Notes: a model not told the origin generated them from the sequence alone. 64,000 nt of DNA from Micromonospora sp. RHAY321 (GCF_023896955.1 NZ_JAMHIW010000004.1:434001-498000); one strand, 5' to 3'; positions 1-8,174 are shown, numbered from the stretch's first letter. Program-made: numbers and translations.

Positions 1-840
1 TACGGCGCGGTGAGCCTGGCCATCCAGCGGGAGTGCCGCCGCACGGGAGCCGTCAGCCGGGTGCTGCCGGTCCCGCTGGCCGCGACCGACGAGCAGGTCG
101 TGCAGATCATCCGCGCGGGCCTGCGCCCGGGGCGGACCCGTCTGCTCGTCGTCGACCAGCTCACCTCGGCGACCGCCAGGCTCTTCCCGACCGCAGCCAT
201 CGTCGGGGTGGCCCATGAACACGGCGTGCCGGTCCTGGTGGACGCCGCGCACGCGCCGGGCATGCTGCCCACCCCGGTGAGCAGCATCGGCGCCGACTTC
301 TGGGCGGGCAACCTGCACAAGTGGGCGTACGCCCCGCGCGGGACCGCCCTGCTGGCGGTGGCCGCGCAGTGGCGGGACCGGATCGAGCCGCTGGTGGTCT
401 CCTGGGAGCAGGAGGCCGGCTTCCCGGCTCGGGTCGAGTGGCAGGCCACCCTCGACTACACGTCCTGGCTGGCCGCTCCGGCGGGCTTGTTCACGTTGCG
501 CAGTCTCGGCGTCGACCGGGTGCGGGCGCACAACGCCGCGCTCGCCGCGTACGGCCAGCGGGTGGTGGGCGACGCCCTGGGGGTGCCGCCCGCTCACCTG
601 CCCGACCCGGGCGGGCCGGCGGTTGCTCTGCGTCTCATTCCGCTGCCGGACGGCACCGCCACCACCATCGACGCGGCGCGGGCGCTGCAGACGCGGATCG
701 GCGAGCGGCTGGCCGCCGAGGTGGCGGTGATGAGTTGGAACGGGCGAGGGTGGTTGCGGCTCGCCGGTCAGGTCTACAACACCGCTGACGAGTACGAACG
801 GCTGGCCGTAAGGCTGCCGGCGCTGCTCGCCCAGCGCTGA
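1..840 (+). CDS. Class V aminotransferase / isopenicillin-N-epimerase-like PLP enzyme, 5' end cut
   Basis: The frame is open from base 1, so the N-terminus lies outside the window. The visible 279 codons hold the large-domain core of a fold-type I PLP enzyme: an Asp in DAAHAPG (about nt 241-261) that would contact the pyridine nitrogen, then NLHKWAYAPRG with the Schiff-base Lys at about nt 319-321. HKWAYAPRG is typical of the CefD/isopenicillin N epimerase-like branch rather than SufS or NifS, and no cysteine-desulfurase loop is seen. The substrate cannot be told from sequence; in actinomycetes this branch includes epimerases, desulfurases and sulfoxide lyases. The 3' end overlaps the convergent M23 gene by 67 bp. 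Confidence 0.85.
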   Translation, partial: YGAVSLAIQRECRRTGAVSRVLPVPLAATDEQVVQIIRAGLRPGRTRLLVVDQLTSATARLFPTAAIVGVAHEHGVPVLVDAAHAPGMLPTPVSSIGADFWAGNLHKWAYAPRGTALLAVAAQWRDRIEPLVVSWEQEAGFPARVEWQATLDYTSWLAAPAGLFTLRSLGVDRVRAHNAALAAYGQRVVGDALGVPPAHLPDPGGPAVALRLIPLPDGTATTIDAARALQTRIGERLAAEVAVMSWNGRGWLRLAGQVYNTADEYERLAVRLPALLAQR

Positions 841-1442
841 CCCCCGCCGACGGGCAGCAGTCGGACCGGCCCGAGGCCGAGCAGTGCCAGCGGGTCGAGG
901 TATTCGGTGCCCCGCAGCAGCCCCCAGTGCAGGCAGGCCACGGCCGGGCAGCCCGGGTGACCGGGCAGCAGCTCGCCGAGCGGTGCACCGGCGGTGACCG
1001 GCTGGCCGGCGCGTACCGCCGGTCGCACCGGCTCGTGGGTGGTCCGCAGGCCGCCGGCGTGCCCCACGGTGACCACCGGTCGGCCGGCGACGAGGCCCGC
1101 GAAGAGCACCGTGCCCGGCCCGGCGCTGCGGACCACCGCTCCGGCCGGCGCCGCCAGGTCCACTCCGCGGTGCCCGGCCAGCCACGGCCGGGGCGGCGGG
1201 TCGAACCGGCGCACCGGCCGTGGCGGCCCGTCGAGCGGCCACCGGAACCGCCCCGGCCCGCCATCCGCCGGTACCGGCGCGACCACCGCGACCGGCACGA
1301 CCGGTGCCGCTGGACGGTCGAGCAGCGCCGCGTCCAGCACCGCGAGGCAGCAGAGCTGGACGGTGAGCGCGAGCGGCAACGCGGCGCAGAGCAACAGGGT
1401 GCGGCGGATCGCGCCGGTACGCGGGGCGGGTGGCGGTCGCAT
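774..1442 (-). CDS. M23-family (LytM-like) peptidase domain protein, membrane-anchored or secreted
   Basis: About 222 residues. The start is set at ATG 1442 because GGAGG lies 8 nt upstream; a longer reading from 1478 is less likely. Residues 13-40 form one hydrophobic segment (signal anchor), then a Pro-rich linker, then an M23 fold from about residue 70. The zinc motif HRGVD (H91, D95) and VGHAGGL are present. In the usual His-x-His end motif the first position is Cys (CLHWG, C170, H172), so the catalytic base expected from LytM is missing; this may be a non-hydrolytic wall-binding form or an actinobacterial variant. The 3' end runs antisense into the preceding aminotransferase gene. Confidence 0.8.
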   Translation of the reverse strand: MRPPPAPRTGAIRRTLLLCAALPLALTVQLCCLAVLDAALLDRPAAPVVPVAVVAPVPADGGPGRFRWPLDGPPRPVRRFDPPPRPWLAGHRGVDLAAPAGAVVRSAGPGTVLFAGLVAGRPVVTVGHAGGLRTTHEPVRPAVRAGQPVTAGAPLGELLPGHPGCPAVACLHWGLLRGTEYLDPLALLGLGPVRLLPVGGGQRWASSAGSLTASRSYSSAVL

Positions 1443-1493
1443 GAGGGCAGCCTCCGACCGCGCCGGCACGCCCACCACCCCGAGTGCCGAAGC

Positions 1494-1521
1494 TGTGGAT
1501 GACCGGCGGTGCTGTGGACAA
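1494..1521. other. Two DnaA-box-like sequences
   Basis: TGTGGACAA at 1513-1521 is an exact reverse complement of the actinobacterial DnaA box TTGTCCACA, and TGTGGATGA at 1494-1502 matches 7 of 9 positions, 19 bp away. They sit in the divergent gap between the M23 gene and the methyltransferase. Isolated boxes occur by chance, so a role in DnaA binding is only possible. Confidence 0.3.
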
Positions 1522-1572
1522 CCACCCGGAGCCGTCGACGATCTGCTATGTCGGAGGTCGCCCGAGGCTACC

Positions 1573-1578
1573 TATGCT
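1573..1578 (+). promoter_or_regulatory. Probable -10 element of a leaderless promoter
   Basis: TATGCT ends 7 bp before the ATG at 1585, so transcription should start at or next to the start codon. No Shine-Dalgarno sequence precedes the ATG, which fits leaderless translation. Confidence 0.5.
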
Positions 1579-1584
1579 GGGCCG

Positions 1585-2217
1585 ATGGACCGGGACTGGC
1601 TCGCCTGGCACGACGACTATGACCGGCCGGGGTCGGCGTTGGCGGCCCGCCTGGTCGAGGTGCAGGGGCAGGTGCGGGCGGCCCTGGACCGGGCACCGGC
1701 CGGGCCGCTGCGCGTGATCAGTGCCTGTGCCGGCCAGGGCCGGGACCTGATCCCGGTGCTCGCCACGCACCCGCGCCGCGAGGACGTGACCGCCCGTCTG
1801 GTCGAGCTGGACCCGCGCAACGTCACGGTTGCCGTCGACGCCGCCGAGGCGGCCGGTCTCACCGGCGTGCAGGTGGTGGTCGGCGACGCGGCCGCGACCG
1901 ACACGTACGCCGATCTGGCTCCGGCCGACCTGGTGCTGCTCTGCGGCGTGTTCGGCAACGTCTCGGACGCCGACGTGCGTGCCACCGTCGGGCACAGCGC
2001 CGCGCTGTGCGCGAGTGGCGGCACGGTGATCTGGACCAGGCACCGACGGGCGCCCGATCTGGTACCCACCATCTGTGACTGGTTCACGCAGGAGGGGTTC
2101 GCACAGGTCGCGGTGGGCACCCCGGCGGACCGGGTGGGCGTGGGCGTGCACCGTCAGCTCGGCCGGCCCCGGCCGCTGCCGCCCGGTGTGACGATGTTCC
2201 GCTTCCTGGCCCGCTGA
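1585..2217 (+). CDS. Class I SAM-dependent methyltransferase, substrate unknown
   Basis: 210 residues. Residues about 40-60 hold motif I of the Rossmann-fold methyltransferases (ISACAGQGRDLIPVL), followed by the acidic end of beta 2 (VELDP), which binds the SAM ribose, and a VVVGDAA motif and LVLLCGVFGNV as motifs III/IV. The start is the ATG 7 bp after a TATGCT -10 element; longer readings upstream have the composition of a shadow frame. It stands alone between the divergent M23 gene and the oxidoreductase. No accessory domain points to a substrate; the short length and soluble profile suggest a small-molecule methyltransferase, which is inference. Confidence 0.8.
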   Translation: MDRDWLAWHDDYDRPGSALAARLVEVQGQVRAALDRAPAGPLRVISACAGQGRDLIPVLATHPRREDVTARLVELDPRNVTVAVDAAEAAGLTGVQVVVGDAAATDTYADLAPADLVLLCGVFGNVSDADVRATVGHSAALCASGGTVIWTRHRRAPDLVPTICDWFTQEGFAQVAVGTPADRVGVGVHRQLGRPRPLPPGVTMFRFLAR

Positions 2218-2288
2218 CCCCGCGTTGGCAAGGGCCTAGGCTGGGCCGCGTACGGCGTGACGCCGCCGTTCGGACCGGGGAGGCCACT

Positions 2289-3467
2289 GTGACCACTGTC
2301 GATGACCGGACGCCGGGGCCGGATCAGGACGACCGTCCGCCGTTCGGCGGGGCGCTCGGCGGGCCGACGGTGGCCGACGTGAGCGGCCCGTCGCGGCTGG
2401 CCGAGCCGGACGAGGCGATCAGTGCCGAGGAGTTGCAGCTCGCCGCCCGCAACCACGGCATCCCGCTGGAGGCGCTGCGCTACGACGTCACCCCGGCGGG
2501 GCTGCACTACCTGCTCATCCACTACGACATCCCGGAGCTGGACCCGGCCACGCACGCGCTGAGCATCGGCGGCGCCGTGGAACGGCCGCTGACCGTCACC
2601 CTGGCCGAGCTGCGCGAGCGGCCTCGCGTCACCCACCAGGTCACCCTGGAGTGCGCCGGCAACGGTCGCGCTCTGCTGCACCCGCGGCCGGTCAGCCAGC
2701 CGTGGCTGGTCGAGGCGGTCGGCAACGCCGAGTGGACGGGCACTCCGCTGGCGCCGCTGTTGCGCGAGGCGGGCCTCGGGCCGGACGCCGTCGACGTGGT
2801 CTTCACCGGCGCCGACCACGGCGTCGAGCGTGGGGTGGAGCAGGACTACCAGCGGGCGCTGCCGGTCGCCGACGCGCTGCGCGAGGAGGTGCTGCTGGCG
2901 TACGAGATGAACGGCGCTCCCCTGCTGCCGCAGCACGGTGCGCCGCTGCGGCTGATCGTGCCGGGCTGGTACGGCATGGCGCACGTGAAGTGGGTCCACT
3001 CGGTGGACGTCCGGACCGAGCCGTTCGAGGGCTACCAGAACGCGGTGGCCTACCGGGTGCGCCGCGACGCCGACGACCCGGGCGTGCCGGTCACCCGGAT
3101 CGAGCCACGCGCGCTGGTCCGGCCACCCGGCTTCCCGGACTTCATGTCCCGCCGCCGGGTGCTGCGCCCGGGGCCGTGCACTCTGGACGGTCGGGCGTGG
3201 TCGGGGCACGCGCCGGTGGTCGCCGTGGAGGTGACCACCGACGGCGGGGCGAGCTGGGCGCCGGCCGAGCTGGACCCGGCGGTGGGCGGCGAGTTCGCCT
3301 GGCGGCGGTGGCGGCACGAGTGGACCGCGACGCCGGGCCGGTACGTCCTCGGCGCGCGGGCGACCGACGCGTCCGGGCGGACCCAGCCGGTCGAGCAGCC
3401 GTGGAACCGTGGCGGCTTCGCCAACAACCTGGTCCAGCGGGTCGAGGTCGTGGTGCCGGTTGAGTGA
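2289..3467 (+). CDS. Sulfite-oxidase-family molybdopterin oxidoreductase
   Basis: 392 residues from GTG 2289, with GGGGAGG just upstream. The oxidoreductase molybdopterin-binding domain spans about 60-260 and carries VTLECAGNGR, whose Cys122 would ligate molybdenum, and WYGMAHVKWV. The C-terminal 110 residues form the Ig-like Mo-co oxidoreductase dimerisation domain (VTTDGGASW, YVLGARATD). No Tat or Sec signal, heme or transmembrane segment is seen, so it is probably cytoplasmic, unlike the periplasmic SorA and MsrP types. The reaction is likely oxo transfer on sulfite or a related substrate; the electron acceptor is not encoded nearby. Confidence 0.88.
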   Translation: MTTVDDRTPGPDQDDRPPFGGALGGPTVADVSGPSRLAEPDEAISAEELQLAARNHGIPLEALRYDVTPAGLHYLLIHYDIPELDPATHALSIGGAVERPLTVTLAELRERPRVTHQVTLECAGNGRALLHPRPVSQPWLVEAVGNAEWTGTPLAPLLREAGLGPDAVDVVFTGADHGVERGVEQDYQRALPVADALREEVLLAYEMNGAPLLPQHGAPLRLIVPGWYGMAHVKWVHSVDVRTEPFEGYQNAVAYRVRRDADDPGVPVTRIEPRALVRPPGFPDFMSRRRVLRPGPCTLDGRAWSGHAPVVAVEVTTDGGASWAPAELDPAVGGEFAWRRWRHEWTATPGRYVLGARATDASGRTQPVEQPWNRGGFANNLVQRVEVVVPVE

Positions 3468-3485
3468 CCGGCCTCGTGGGCTACG

Positions 3486-3506
3486 CCACGGGTGGGGGGC
3501 CCGTGG
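3486..3506. terminator. Short hairpin between convergent genes
   Basis: CCACGGG (3486-3492) and CCCGTGG (3500-3506) form a 7-bp stem around a G-rich loop in the 54-bp gap between two converging genes. There is no U-tract; U-less hairpins are common terminators in actinobacteria. Confidence 0.45.
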
Positions 3507-3521
3507 TGGGGCCGGGTACGG

Positions 3522-3845
3522 TCAGCCGCCGAAGCCGGAGTCGGCGGGCAGCGAGATGTCGGGCTTCTCCAGCTCTTCGACGTTGACGTCCTTGAAAGTC
3601 ATTACTCGGACGTTCTTCACGAAGCGGGCAGGACGGTACATGTCCCACACCCAGGCGTCGTGCATCTCGACCTCGAAGTAGACCTCGCCGTCGGAGTTAC
3701 GCACGTGCAGGTCGACCTGGTTGGCCAGGTAGAACCGGCGTTCCGTCTCCACCACGTAGGAGAACTGGCGGACAATGTCGCGGTACTCCCGGTAGAGCTG
3801 CAGCTCCATCTCGGTCTCGTACTTTTCGAGATCTTCCGCGCTCAT
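3522..3845 (-). CDS. DUF2469 family protein
   Basis: 107 residues, acidic and rich in aromatic residues (EMELQLYREYRDIVRQFSYV, DAWVWDMYRPARF). This is the small conserved actinobacterial family found next to rnhB, and that neighbour is present here: its ATG overlaps the rnhB stop in an ATGA arrangement, so the two are probably translationally coupled. No enzyme motif, signal peptide or membrane segment is visible. Function unknown; the link to RNase HII is by gene order only. Confidence 0.9.
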   Translation of the reverse strand: MSAEDLEKYETEMELQLYREYRDIVRQFSYVVETERRFYLANQVDLHVRNSDGEVYFEVEMHDAWVWDMYRPARFVKNVRVMTFKDVNVEELEKPDISLPADSGFGG

Positions 3846-4654
3846 CGCACTCCGCCTTCCATGACCACATCTTCCCCCACCGGCGCCGGAGGCCGAGGCT
3901 GCTCGCCCAACGCCACGCCGACGGTACCCCCTGACGCCGAGGAGCGCTCCATCGGCTCGTCCGGGCCCGGTCCGACGGGCCGACGGGCACGCGGCGGCCG
4001 GCCGTCACGGCCGGAGACCGTCGCGACATTGACGTACGAGAAACGGTGCTCCCGGCACGGCCCGTGCTCCCGCAGCGCCGCGGTGTGCTCCGGGGTGATG
4101 TAGCCCTTGTGCTCGGCGAAGCCGTACGCCGGGAACACCTCGTCCAGCTCCACCATGATCCGGTCCCGGGTGACCTTGGCGAGCACACTGGCGGCCGCCA
4201 CGCACGCGGCCACCTGGTCGCCCTTCCACACCGCCAGCCCCGGCACGCCCAGGCCGTCGACGCCGAAGCCGTCGGTCAGCACGTACTCCGGGCGGGTCGT
4301 GAGGAGGGCGAGAGCCCGGCGCATCGCGGCCAGGTTGCACACGTGCAGCCCTCGGGCGTCGACCTCCTCGGCCGGGATGACCACCACGGCGTACGCCAGC
4401 GCCCGGTCCACGACCTCCGCGTACACCCGCTCCCGGCTGGCCGGGGTCAGCAGCTTGGAGTCGGCCAGCCCCTCGATCTCGCCGCGCCGCCCCTCGGGCA
4501 GGATCGCCGCGGCGGCCACCAGCGGGCCGGCGCACGCCCCCCGGCCGGCCTCGTCGGCGCCGGCCACCTGCCGGAACCCGCGCCGCTGCAGCGCCCGCTC
4601 CAGCGCGTACAGCCCGGCCTCCCGGCGCACGACGGTGCGCGGCGGGGTCAGCAC
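3842..4654 (-). CDS. rnhB: Ribonuclease HII
   Basis: 270 residues. It removes RNA from RNA-DNA hybrids and single ribonucleotides from DNA. The metal-binding DEAGRG motif lies at residues 34-39 (AGADEAGRGACAGPL), followed by LADSKLL, LTDGFGV with the later acidic ligand, and GDQVAACVAAASVLAKVTRD. The start is GTG 4654, inside the end of the Nudix gene (GTGCTGA overlap), and the stop overlaps the DUF2469 start. After the family's usual end (YVNVATVSG) there is a Pro/Arg-rich tail of about 60 residues, apparently disordered. Confidence 0.95.
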   Translation of the reverse strand: MLTPPRTVVRREAGLYALERALQRRGFRQVAGADEAGRGACAGPLVAAAAILPEGRRGEIEGLADSKLLTPASRERVYAEVVDRALAYAVVVIPAEEVDARGLHVCNLAAMRRALALLTTRPEYVLTDGFGVDGLGVPGLAVWKGDQVAACVAAASVLAKVTRDRIMVELDEVFPAYGFAEHKGYITPEHTAALREHGPCREHRFSYVNVATVSGRDGRPPRARRPVGPGPDEPMERSSASGGTVGVALGEQPRPPAPVGEDVVMEGGVR

Positions 4655-5172
4655 GACGCCTCGTCCCGGGCGGCGTCGGCGGTCGGAGGCAGGAGGCGGG
4701 TCAGCAGGGCGGGCAGGTCGGGCGGGTAGTACCGCTCGCCGCTGGCCGCCAGCTCGTCCAGCGGCCACCAGCGGTGACCGGCGATGCTGCGCTGCTCGAT
4801 GTCGTCGAAGCCCGCCGTGTCGACCTGCCAGGACGGCACCAGGAGCAGGAAGAAGTCCTGCTCCTGGCGGTACCACCGGCCGTCGAACGGGAACTCGGTC
4901 GTGTCGGACCAGACCGGTTCGCCCAGCTCGGCCGGGTCGATTCGCAACCCGGTCTCCTCGGCCAACTCCCGGGCGGCGCCGGCCGCCGGCTCCTCCGCAG
5001 GGTCCAGTCCGCCCCCGGGCGTGAACCAGTAGTGGTGCCCGGGTCGGGCCGGGTCGAAGCCGTGAAAGAGCAGCACCCGGCCGGCCGCGTCGACGAGCAG
5101 CACGCGGGCCGCGCGTCGAGGGGTGTAGACGGTCACGGCCCCAGCCTGCCAGACCGGCGGCGGATCGCCCAC
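4648..5172 (-). CDS. Nudix hydrolase
   Basis: 174 residues from GTG 5172; GTG 5136 is a possible shorter start. The complete Nudix box GX5EX7REUXEEXGU is present, from GGGLDPAEEP to RELAEETGL at about residues 51-74, and binds the Mg needed to hydrolyse a nucleoside diphosphate linked to another group. The Nudix fold fills the protein, with an additional aromatic stretch (RWYRQEQDFFLLLVP). The substrate is not predictable. It overlaps rnhB and lies 12 bp after the first lepB, so it is co-transcribed with them. Confidence 0.88.
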   Translation of the reverse strand: MGDPPPVWQAGAVTVYTPRRAARVLLVDAAGRVLLFHGFDPARPGHHYWFTPGGGLDPAEEPAAGAARELAEETGLRIDPAELGEPVWSDTTEFPFDGRWYRQEQDFFLLLVPSWQVDTAGFDDIEQRSIAGHRWWPLDELAASGERYYPPDLPALLTRLLPPTADAARDEASC

Positions 5173-5184
5173 GCCCCGGTCGGA

Positions 5185-5820
5185 CTACGGCTTCGGGATG
5201 CCCTCGTACTGCTCCGGCACGGTCAGCCAGGTGGCCCGGTCGACCGGCCAGAAGACGGTGAACGCCCGCCCGACGACCTCGCCCTCCGGGATCGTGGCCT
5301 CGGTGATGTTCTGCCCGGACTGCTGCCAGTGCTCCAGCGAGTCACCGGAGGCGGAGCGGTGGTCGCCCATCACCCACAGCCGACCCTTCGGCACGGTGAT
5401 GTCGAACTCCTGGTCGGCCGGCTTGTCGCGGACGCCGTCCATCGAGAAGATGTACGGCTCGTCGAGCGACTTGCCGTTGATCATCAGCCGCTCCTGCGGG
5501 TCGCAGCAGACCACGTGGTCGCCGCCGACGCCGATGACCCTCTTGATGAAGTCCTCGCCGTCGGGGTTGCCGCTCCACTCCGTCGGCGCCTTGAACACGA
5601 TCACCTCGCCGCGGTGCGGTGACCGGAAGTCGTAGACCAGCTTGTTGACCAGCACCCGATCATCGATCTTGAGCGTGTTCTCCATGGACGGGGAGGGGAT
5701 GAAGAAGGTCTGCAGCACGAAGGCGCGGACCAGCACCGCGACCAGGATCGCCACACCCAACAGGATCGGCAGCTCCTTCCAGAAGGAGCTGCGGGGCTTG
5801 TCGGTCTGCTCGTCAATCAC
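5185..5820 (-). CDS. lepB: Signal peptidase I (first of two tandem copies)
   Basis: 211 residues. It cleaves signal peptides of exported proteins at the outer face of the membrane. One N-terminal transmembrane helix (about 17-38) is followed by the catalytic domain: nucleophile Ser45 in IPSPSMENTL, general base Lys93 in FIKRVIG, and the conserved MGDHRSASGDS box. It follows the longer paralogue by 10 bp. The proteins align through all catalytic boxes but differ in the N-terminus and the inserts, so this is an old duplication rather than a recent one. Confidence 0.95.
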   Translation of the reverse strand: MIDEQTDKPRSSFWKELPILLGVAILVAVLVRAFVLQTFFIPSPSMENTLKIDDRVLVNKLVYDFRSPHRGEVIVFKAPTEWSGNPDGEDFIKRVIGVGGDHVVCCDPQERLMINGKSLDEPYIFSMDGVRDKPADQEFDITVPKGRLWVMGDHRSASGDSLEHWQQSGQNITEATIPEGEVVGRAFTVFWPVDRATWLTVPEQYEGIPKP

Positions 5821-5830
5821 GCCAAGGAGC

Positions 5831-6700
5831 CTACGTTGCCGGACCGGACGTCACCGTCCGGAACGCGCGGGAACCCCGCAGCGCGGCGACCAACGGGAGA
5901 AGCAGCAGCACACCGCCCTGCGGGGTCGGCCGGACCGGAGGCGCACCGGGGGCGGCGGTGGCCGGCGCGGACACGTCGTCGAACGTCGACGGCACCGGCA
6001 GCGTGTCCCACCGGGACGACGGCCAGACCACCATGAAGGCCCTGCCGACCACGTTGTCGATCGGCACCGGGCCCTGGCAGCGCGCATCCTGGGAGACCTC
6101 GCGGTGGTCGCCCATCACGAAGATCTGGCCGGGCGGCACGACCACCTCGTCGAAACGCCGGGAGCGGCACTCCCCCGGGTTGGGCGGCAGGTCGAGCGGG
6201 GAGTCCCGCAGCACGTACGACTCGTTGAGCGGGGTGCCGTTGACGGTGACCCGGCCCTGGCTGTCGCAGCACTTGATCCGGTCGCCGGGAAGGCCGATCA
6301 CCCGCTTGATGAAGTCCTTCTCGCCGGGGCGGCTCACCCCGACCAGGTCACCGACGGTCCGGGTGAGCTTGCCGACGAAGCCCGGCTCCGGCTGCTCGTC
6401 GACCTGCGGCGCCCAGCGGTCGGTGCCCCGGAAGACCACCACCTCGCCGCGCTGCGGGTCACGGACGTCGTAGACGACCTTGTTGACCAGCACCCGGTCG
6501 CCGATCAGGAGGGTGTCCTCCATCGAGCCGGACGGGATGAAGAATGCCTGGAGCAGGAAGGTGCGGATCAGCACCGCGAGGCAGAACGCGACGACCAGCA
6601 GCAGCGGGAGTTCCTGCCAGAGGGGCATCTGCCGGCGCGCACGGCGCGCTCGACGGCGCCACGGATCGACGGTGCCGTCCTCGTCAAGCGTCTGCACCAC
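5831..6700 (-). CDS. lepB: Signal peptidase I (second, longer copy)
   Basis: About 289 residues from GTG 6700 (GTG 6697 is equally possible; GGGGAG lies just upstream). A basic, Arg-rich cytoplasmic N-terminus of about 25 residues precedes one transmembrane helix (about 30-52). Catalytic Ser59 is in FIPSGSMEDTL and Lys132 in DFIKRVIG; MGDHREVSQDA closes the active site. An insert with Pro/Glu lies between the boxes, and a C-terminal hydrophobic stretch rich in Leu could be a second membrane segment, which the first copy lacks. It lies downstream of rplS but a strong hairpin separates them. Confidence 0.93.
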   Translation of the reverse strand: MVQTLDEDGTVDPWRRRARRARRQMPLWQELPLLLVVAFCLAVLIRTFLLQAFFIPSGSMEDTLLIGDRVLVNKVVYDVRDPQRGEVVVFRGTDRWAPQVDEQPEPGFVGKLTRTVGDLVGVSRPGEKDFIKRVIGLPGDRIKCCDSQGRVTVNGTPLNESYVLRDSPLDLPPNPGECRSRRFDEVVVPPGQIFVMGDHREVSQDARCQGPVPIDNVVGRAFMVVWPSSRWDTLPVPSTFDDVSAPATAAPGAPPVRPTPQGGVLLLLPLVAALRGSRAFRTVTSGPAT

Positions 6701-6726
6701 GCCACTCCCCGGTCCGCAGAAACACC

Positions 6727-6762
6727 ACCGCCCGGGAGCCTCGTCGAGGCTCCACGGGCGGT
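6727..6762 (-). terminator. Hairpin between rplS and the second lepB: terminator or attenuator
   Basis: A 16-bp stem (ACCGCCCG-GGAGCCTC at 6727-6742 with 6746-6762, one bulged base) closes on a 3-nt loop. On the minus strand it lies about 120 nt after the rplS stop and ends 26 nt before the lepB start, followed by GTTTC. It could end most rplS transcripts and let a fraction read through to lepB. Confidence 0.6.
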
Positions 6763-6881
6763 TGTGGACGGCTGCCCGCCACGTGGGCGGGGCCGCCGCC
6801 TCGCTGCGCCCGTACGACCAGGGTAGTGCGGTCCGGTCGGTACGGCATACGCGCAGCGCACGCGGCGTGGCGAGCGGGAAG

Positions 6882-7238
6882 TCAGCTGGGCTGCTTCTCC
6901 CGCTTCTCCTTGATCTTGGCCTTCTTGCCGCGCAGCTCGCGCAGGTAGTACAGCTTGGCGCGGCGCACGTCACCGCGGGTCACGATCTCGATCCGGTCGA
7001 TGCCCGGGCCGTTGAGCGGGTAGGTCCGCTCGACGCCGACACCGAAGCTGACCTTGCGGACCGAGAAGGTCTCGCGCAGCCCGTCACCCTGGCGGCGGAT
7101 GACGACGCCCTGGAAGATCTGGACACGGGACCGGTTGCCCTCGACGACGCGGGCGTGCACCTTGACGGTGTCACCGGCCCGGAAGTCGGGAAGGTCGGTC
7201 CGCTTCGACTGGGCGTCAAGGGCGTCCAGGATGTTCAT
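6882..7238 (-). CDS. rplS: 50S ribosomal protein L19
   Basis: 118 residues, the usual length. L19 lies at the interface of the two ribosomal subunits. The sequence is recognisable throughout ([47 protein letters not shown]) and ends in a Lys-rich tail ([11 protein letters not shown]). ATG 7238 has GAGGA 7 nt upstream. It is separated from trmD by a 143-bp structured gap, which suggests its own promoter or leader control. Confidence 0.98.
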   Translation of the reverse strand: MNILDALDAQSKRTDLPDFRAGDTVKVHARVVEGNRSRVQIFQGVVIRRQGDGLRETFSVRKVSFGVGVERTYPLNGPGIDRIEIVTRGDVRRAKLYYLRELRGKKAKIKEKREKQPS

Positions 7239-7381
7239 CGCTGCGTCCTCGTAAGGCTCACGGCGCACCGTCACTCGGTGCGCGGGTGGGTGATTCTGAT
7301 CCCCGGGTGGCGGTCGGCGGGCCGACCCCGGTCGGTGATCCTCGCAGCCACCCGCGGGCGCGGGCAGATGCGGCAACCCCC
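7239..7381 (-). promoter_or_regulatory. Structured leader upstream of rplS
   Basis: Three stems are visible: GCGCACCG / CGGTGCGC at 7263-7270 and 7276-7283 (perfect, 5-nt loop, ending about 25 nt before the start codon); GGTCGG / CCGACC at 7312-7317 and 7322-7327; and CGGGTGGC / GCCACCCG at 7304-7311 and 7347-7354, which encloses the second. Leaders that bind L19 are known in Firmicutes; a similar role here is inference. Confidence 0.45.
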
Positions 7382-8155
7382 CTACTTTGCCACATCCCCC
7401 GGGGGTGACTGAAATCCGGCCCGGTCCAGTGCCGCGATGTCCCGTTTGTCGAGCTGATCGGCGGGCAGCGCGGCGAGCAGGTCCGGGCGCCGGGCGGCGG
7501 TACGCAGCAGCCCCTCCTCGCGCCGCCAGCGGGCGATCTTGCCGTGGTCGCCGGAGCGGAGCACCTCCGGCACCTCGTGCCCGCGCCAGCTCGGCGGCTT
7601 GGTGTAGATCGGCGCCTCCAGCAGCCCGTGGGCGTGCGACTCCTCGTCCAGCGAACCGGCGTTGCCGAGCACCCCGGGCAGCAGTCGCGTGACCGCCTCC
7701 AGGATCACCAGGACGGCCACCTCGCCGCCGAAGAGCACGTAGTCACCGAGCGACACCTCGGTGACCGGCATCCGGGTCGCGGCGTGCGTCAGCACCCGCT
7801 GGTCGATCCCCTCGTACCGGCCGCAGGCAAAGAGCAGGTGCGGCTCGGCGGCCAGCTCGTACGCCATGGCCTGGGTGAACGGGACACCGGCCGGCGAGGG
7901 CACCACCAGCCGGGGCGGCGGGGCCTGCGCGGGCGCGAGCGCGTCCAACGCCTCACCCCACGGCTCGGGGCGCATCACCATTCCCGGCCCGCCGCCGTAG
8001 GGGGTGTCGTCGACCGTGCGGTGCACGTCGTGGGTCCAGGTCCGCAGGTCGTGCACGGCCAACTGGAGTACGCCGTTGGCCCGGGCACGCCCGATCAACG
8101 ACAGGTCCAGCGGGGCGAAGTACTCCGGAAAGATCGACACGACGTCGACGCGCAT
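7382..8155 (-). CDS. trmD: tRNA (guanine37-N1)-methyltransferase
   Basis: 257 residues. It methylates G37 next to the anticodon and so prevents frameshifting. The SPOUT fold with its trefoil knot is shown by [11 protein letters not shown] at the N-terminus, [26 protein letters not shown] and [13 protein letters not shown] with the knot-forming Gly-rich loop, and the C-terminal TrmD-specific domain ([20 protein letters not shown]). It follows rimM by 19 bp in the conserved rpsP-khpA-rimM-trmD-rplS cluster. Confidence 0.97.
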   Translation of the reverse strand: MRVDVVSIFPEYFAPLDLSLIGRARANGVLQLAVHDLRTWTHDVHRTVDDTPYGGGPGMVMRPEPWGEALDALAPAQAPPPRLVVPSPAGVPFTQAMAYELAAEPHLLFACGRYEGIDQRVLTHAATRMPVTEVSLGDYVLFGGEVAVLVILEAVTRLLPGVLGNAGSLDEESHAHGLLEAPIYTKPPSWRGHEVPEVLRSGDHGKIARWRREEGLLRTAARRPDLLAALPADQLDKRDIAALDRAGFQSPPGDVAK

Positions 8156-8174
8156 GCGGGGGTGCTCCAGCGGG

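Noticed and set aside
5185..6700. Tandem lepB genes as a recent duplication or assembly artefact
   Set aside because: The two proteins share catalytic boxes but differ throughout in other residues and in length; both have full Ser/Lys dyads. Two signal peptidases side by side are normal in actinomycetes.
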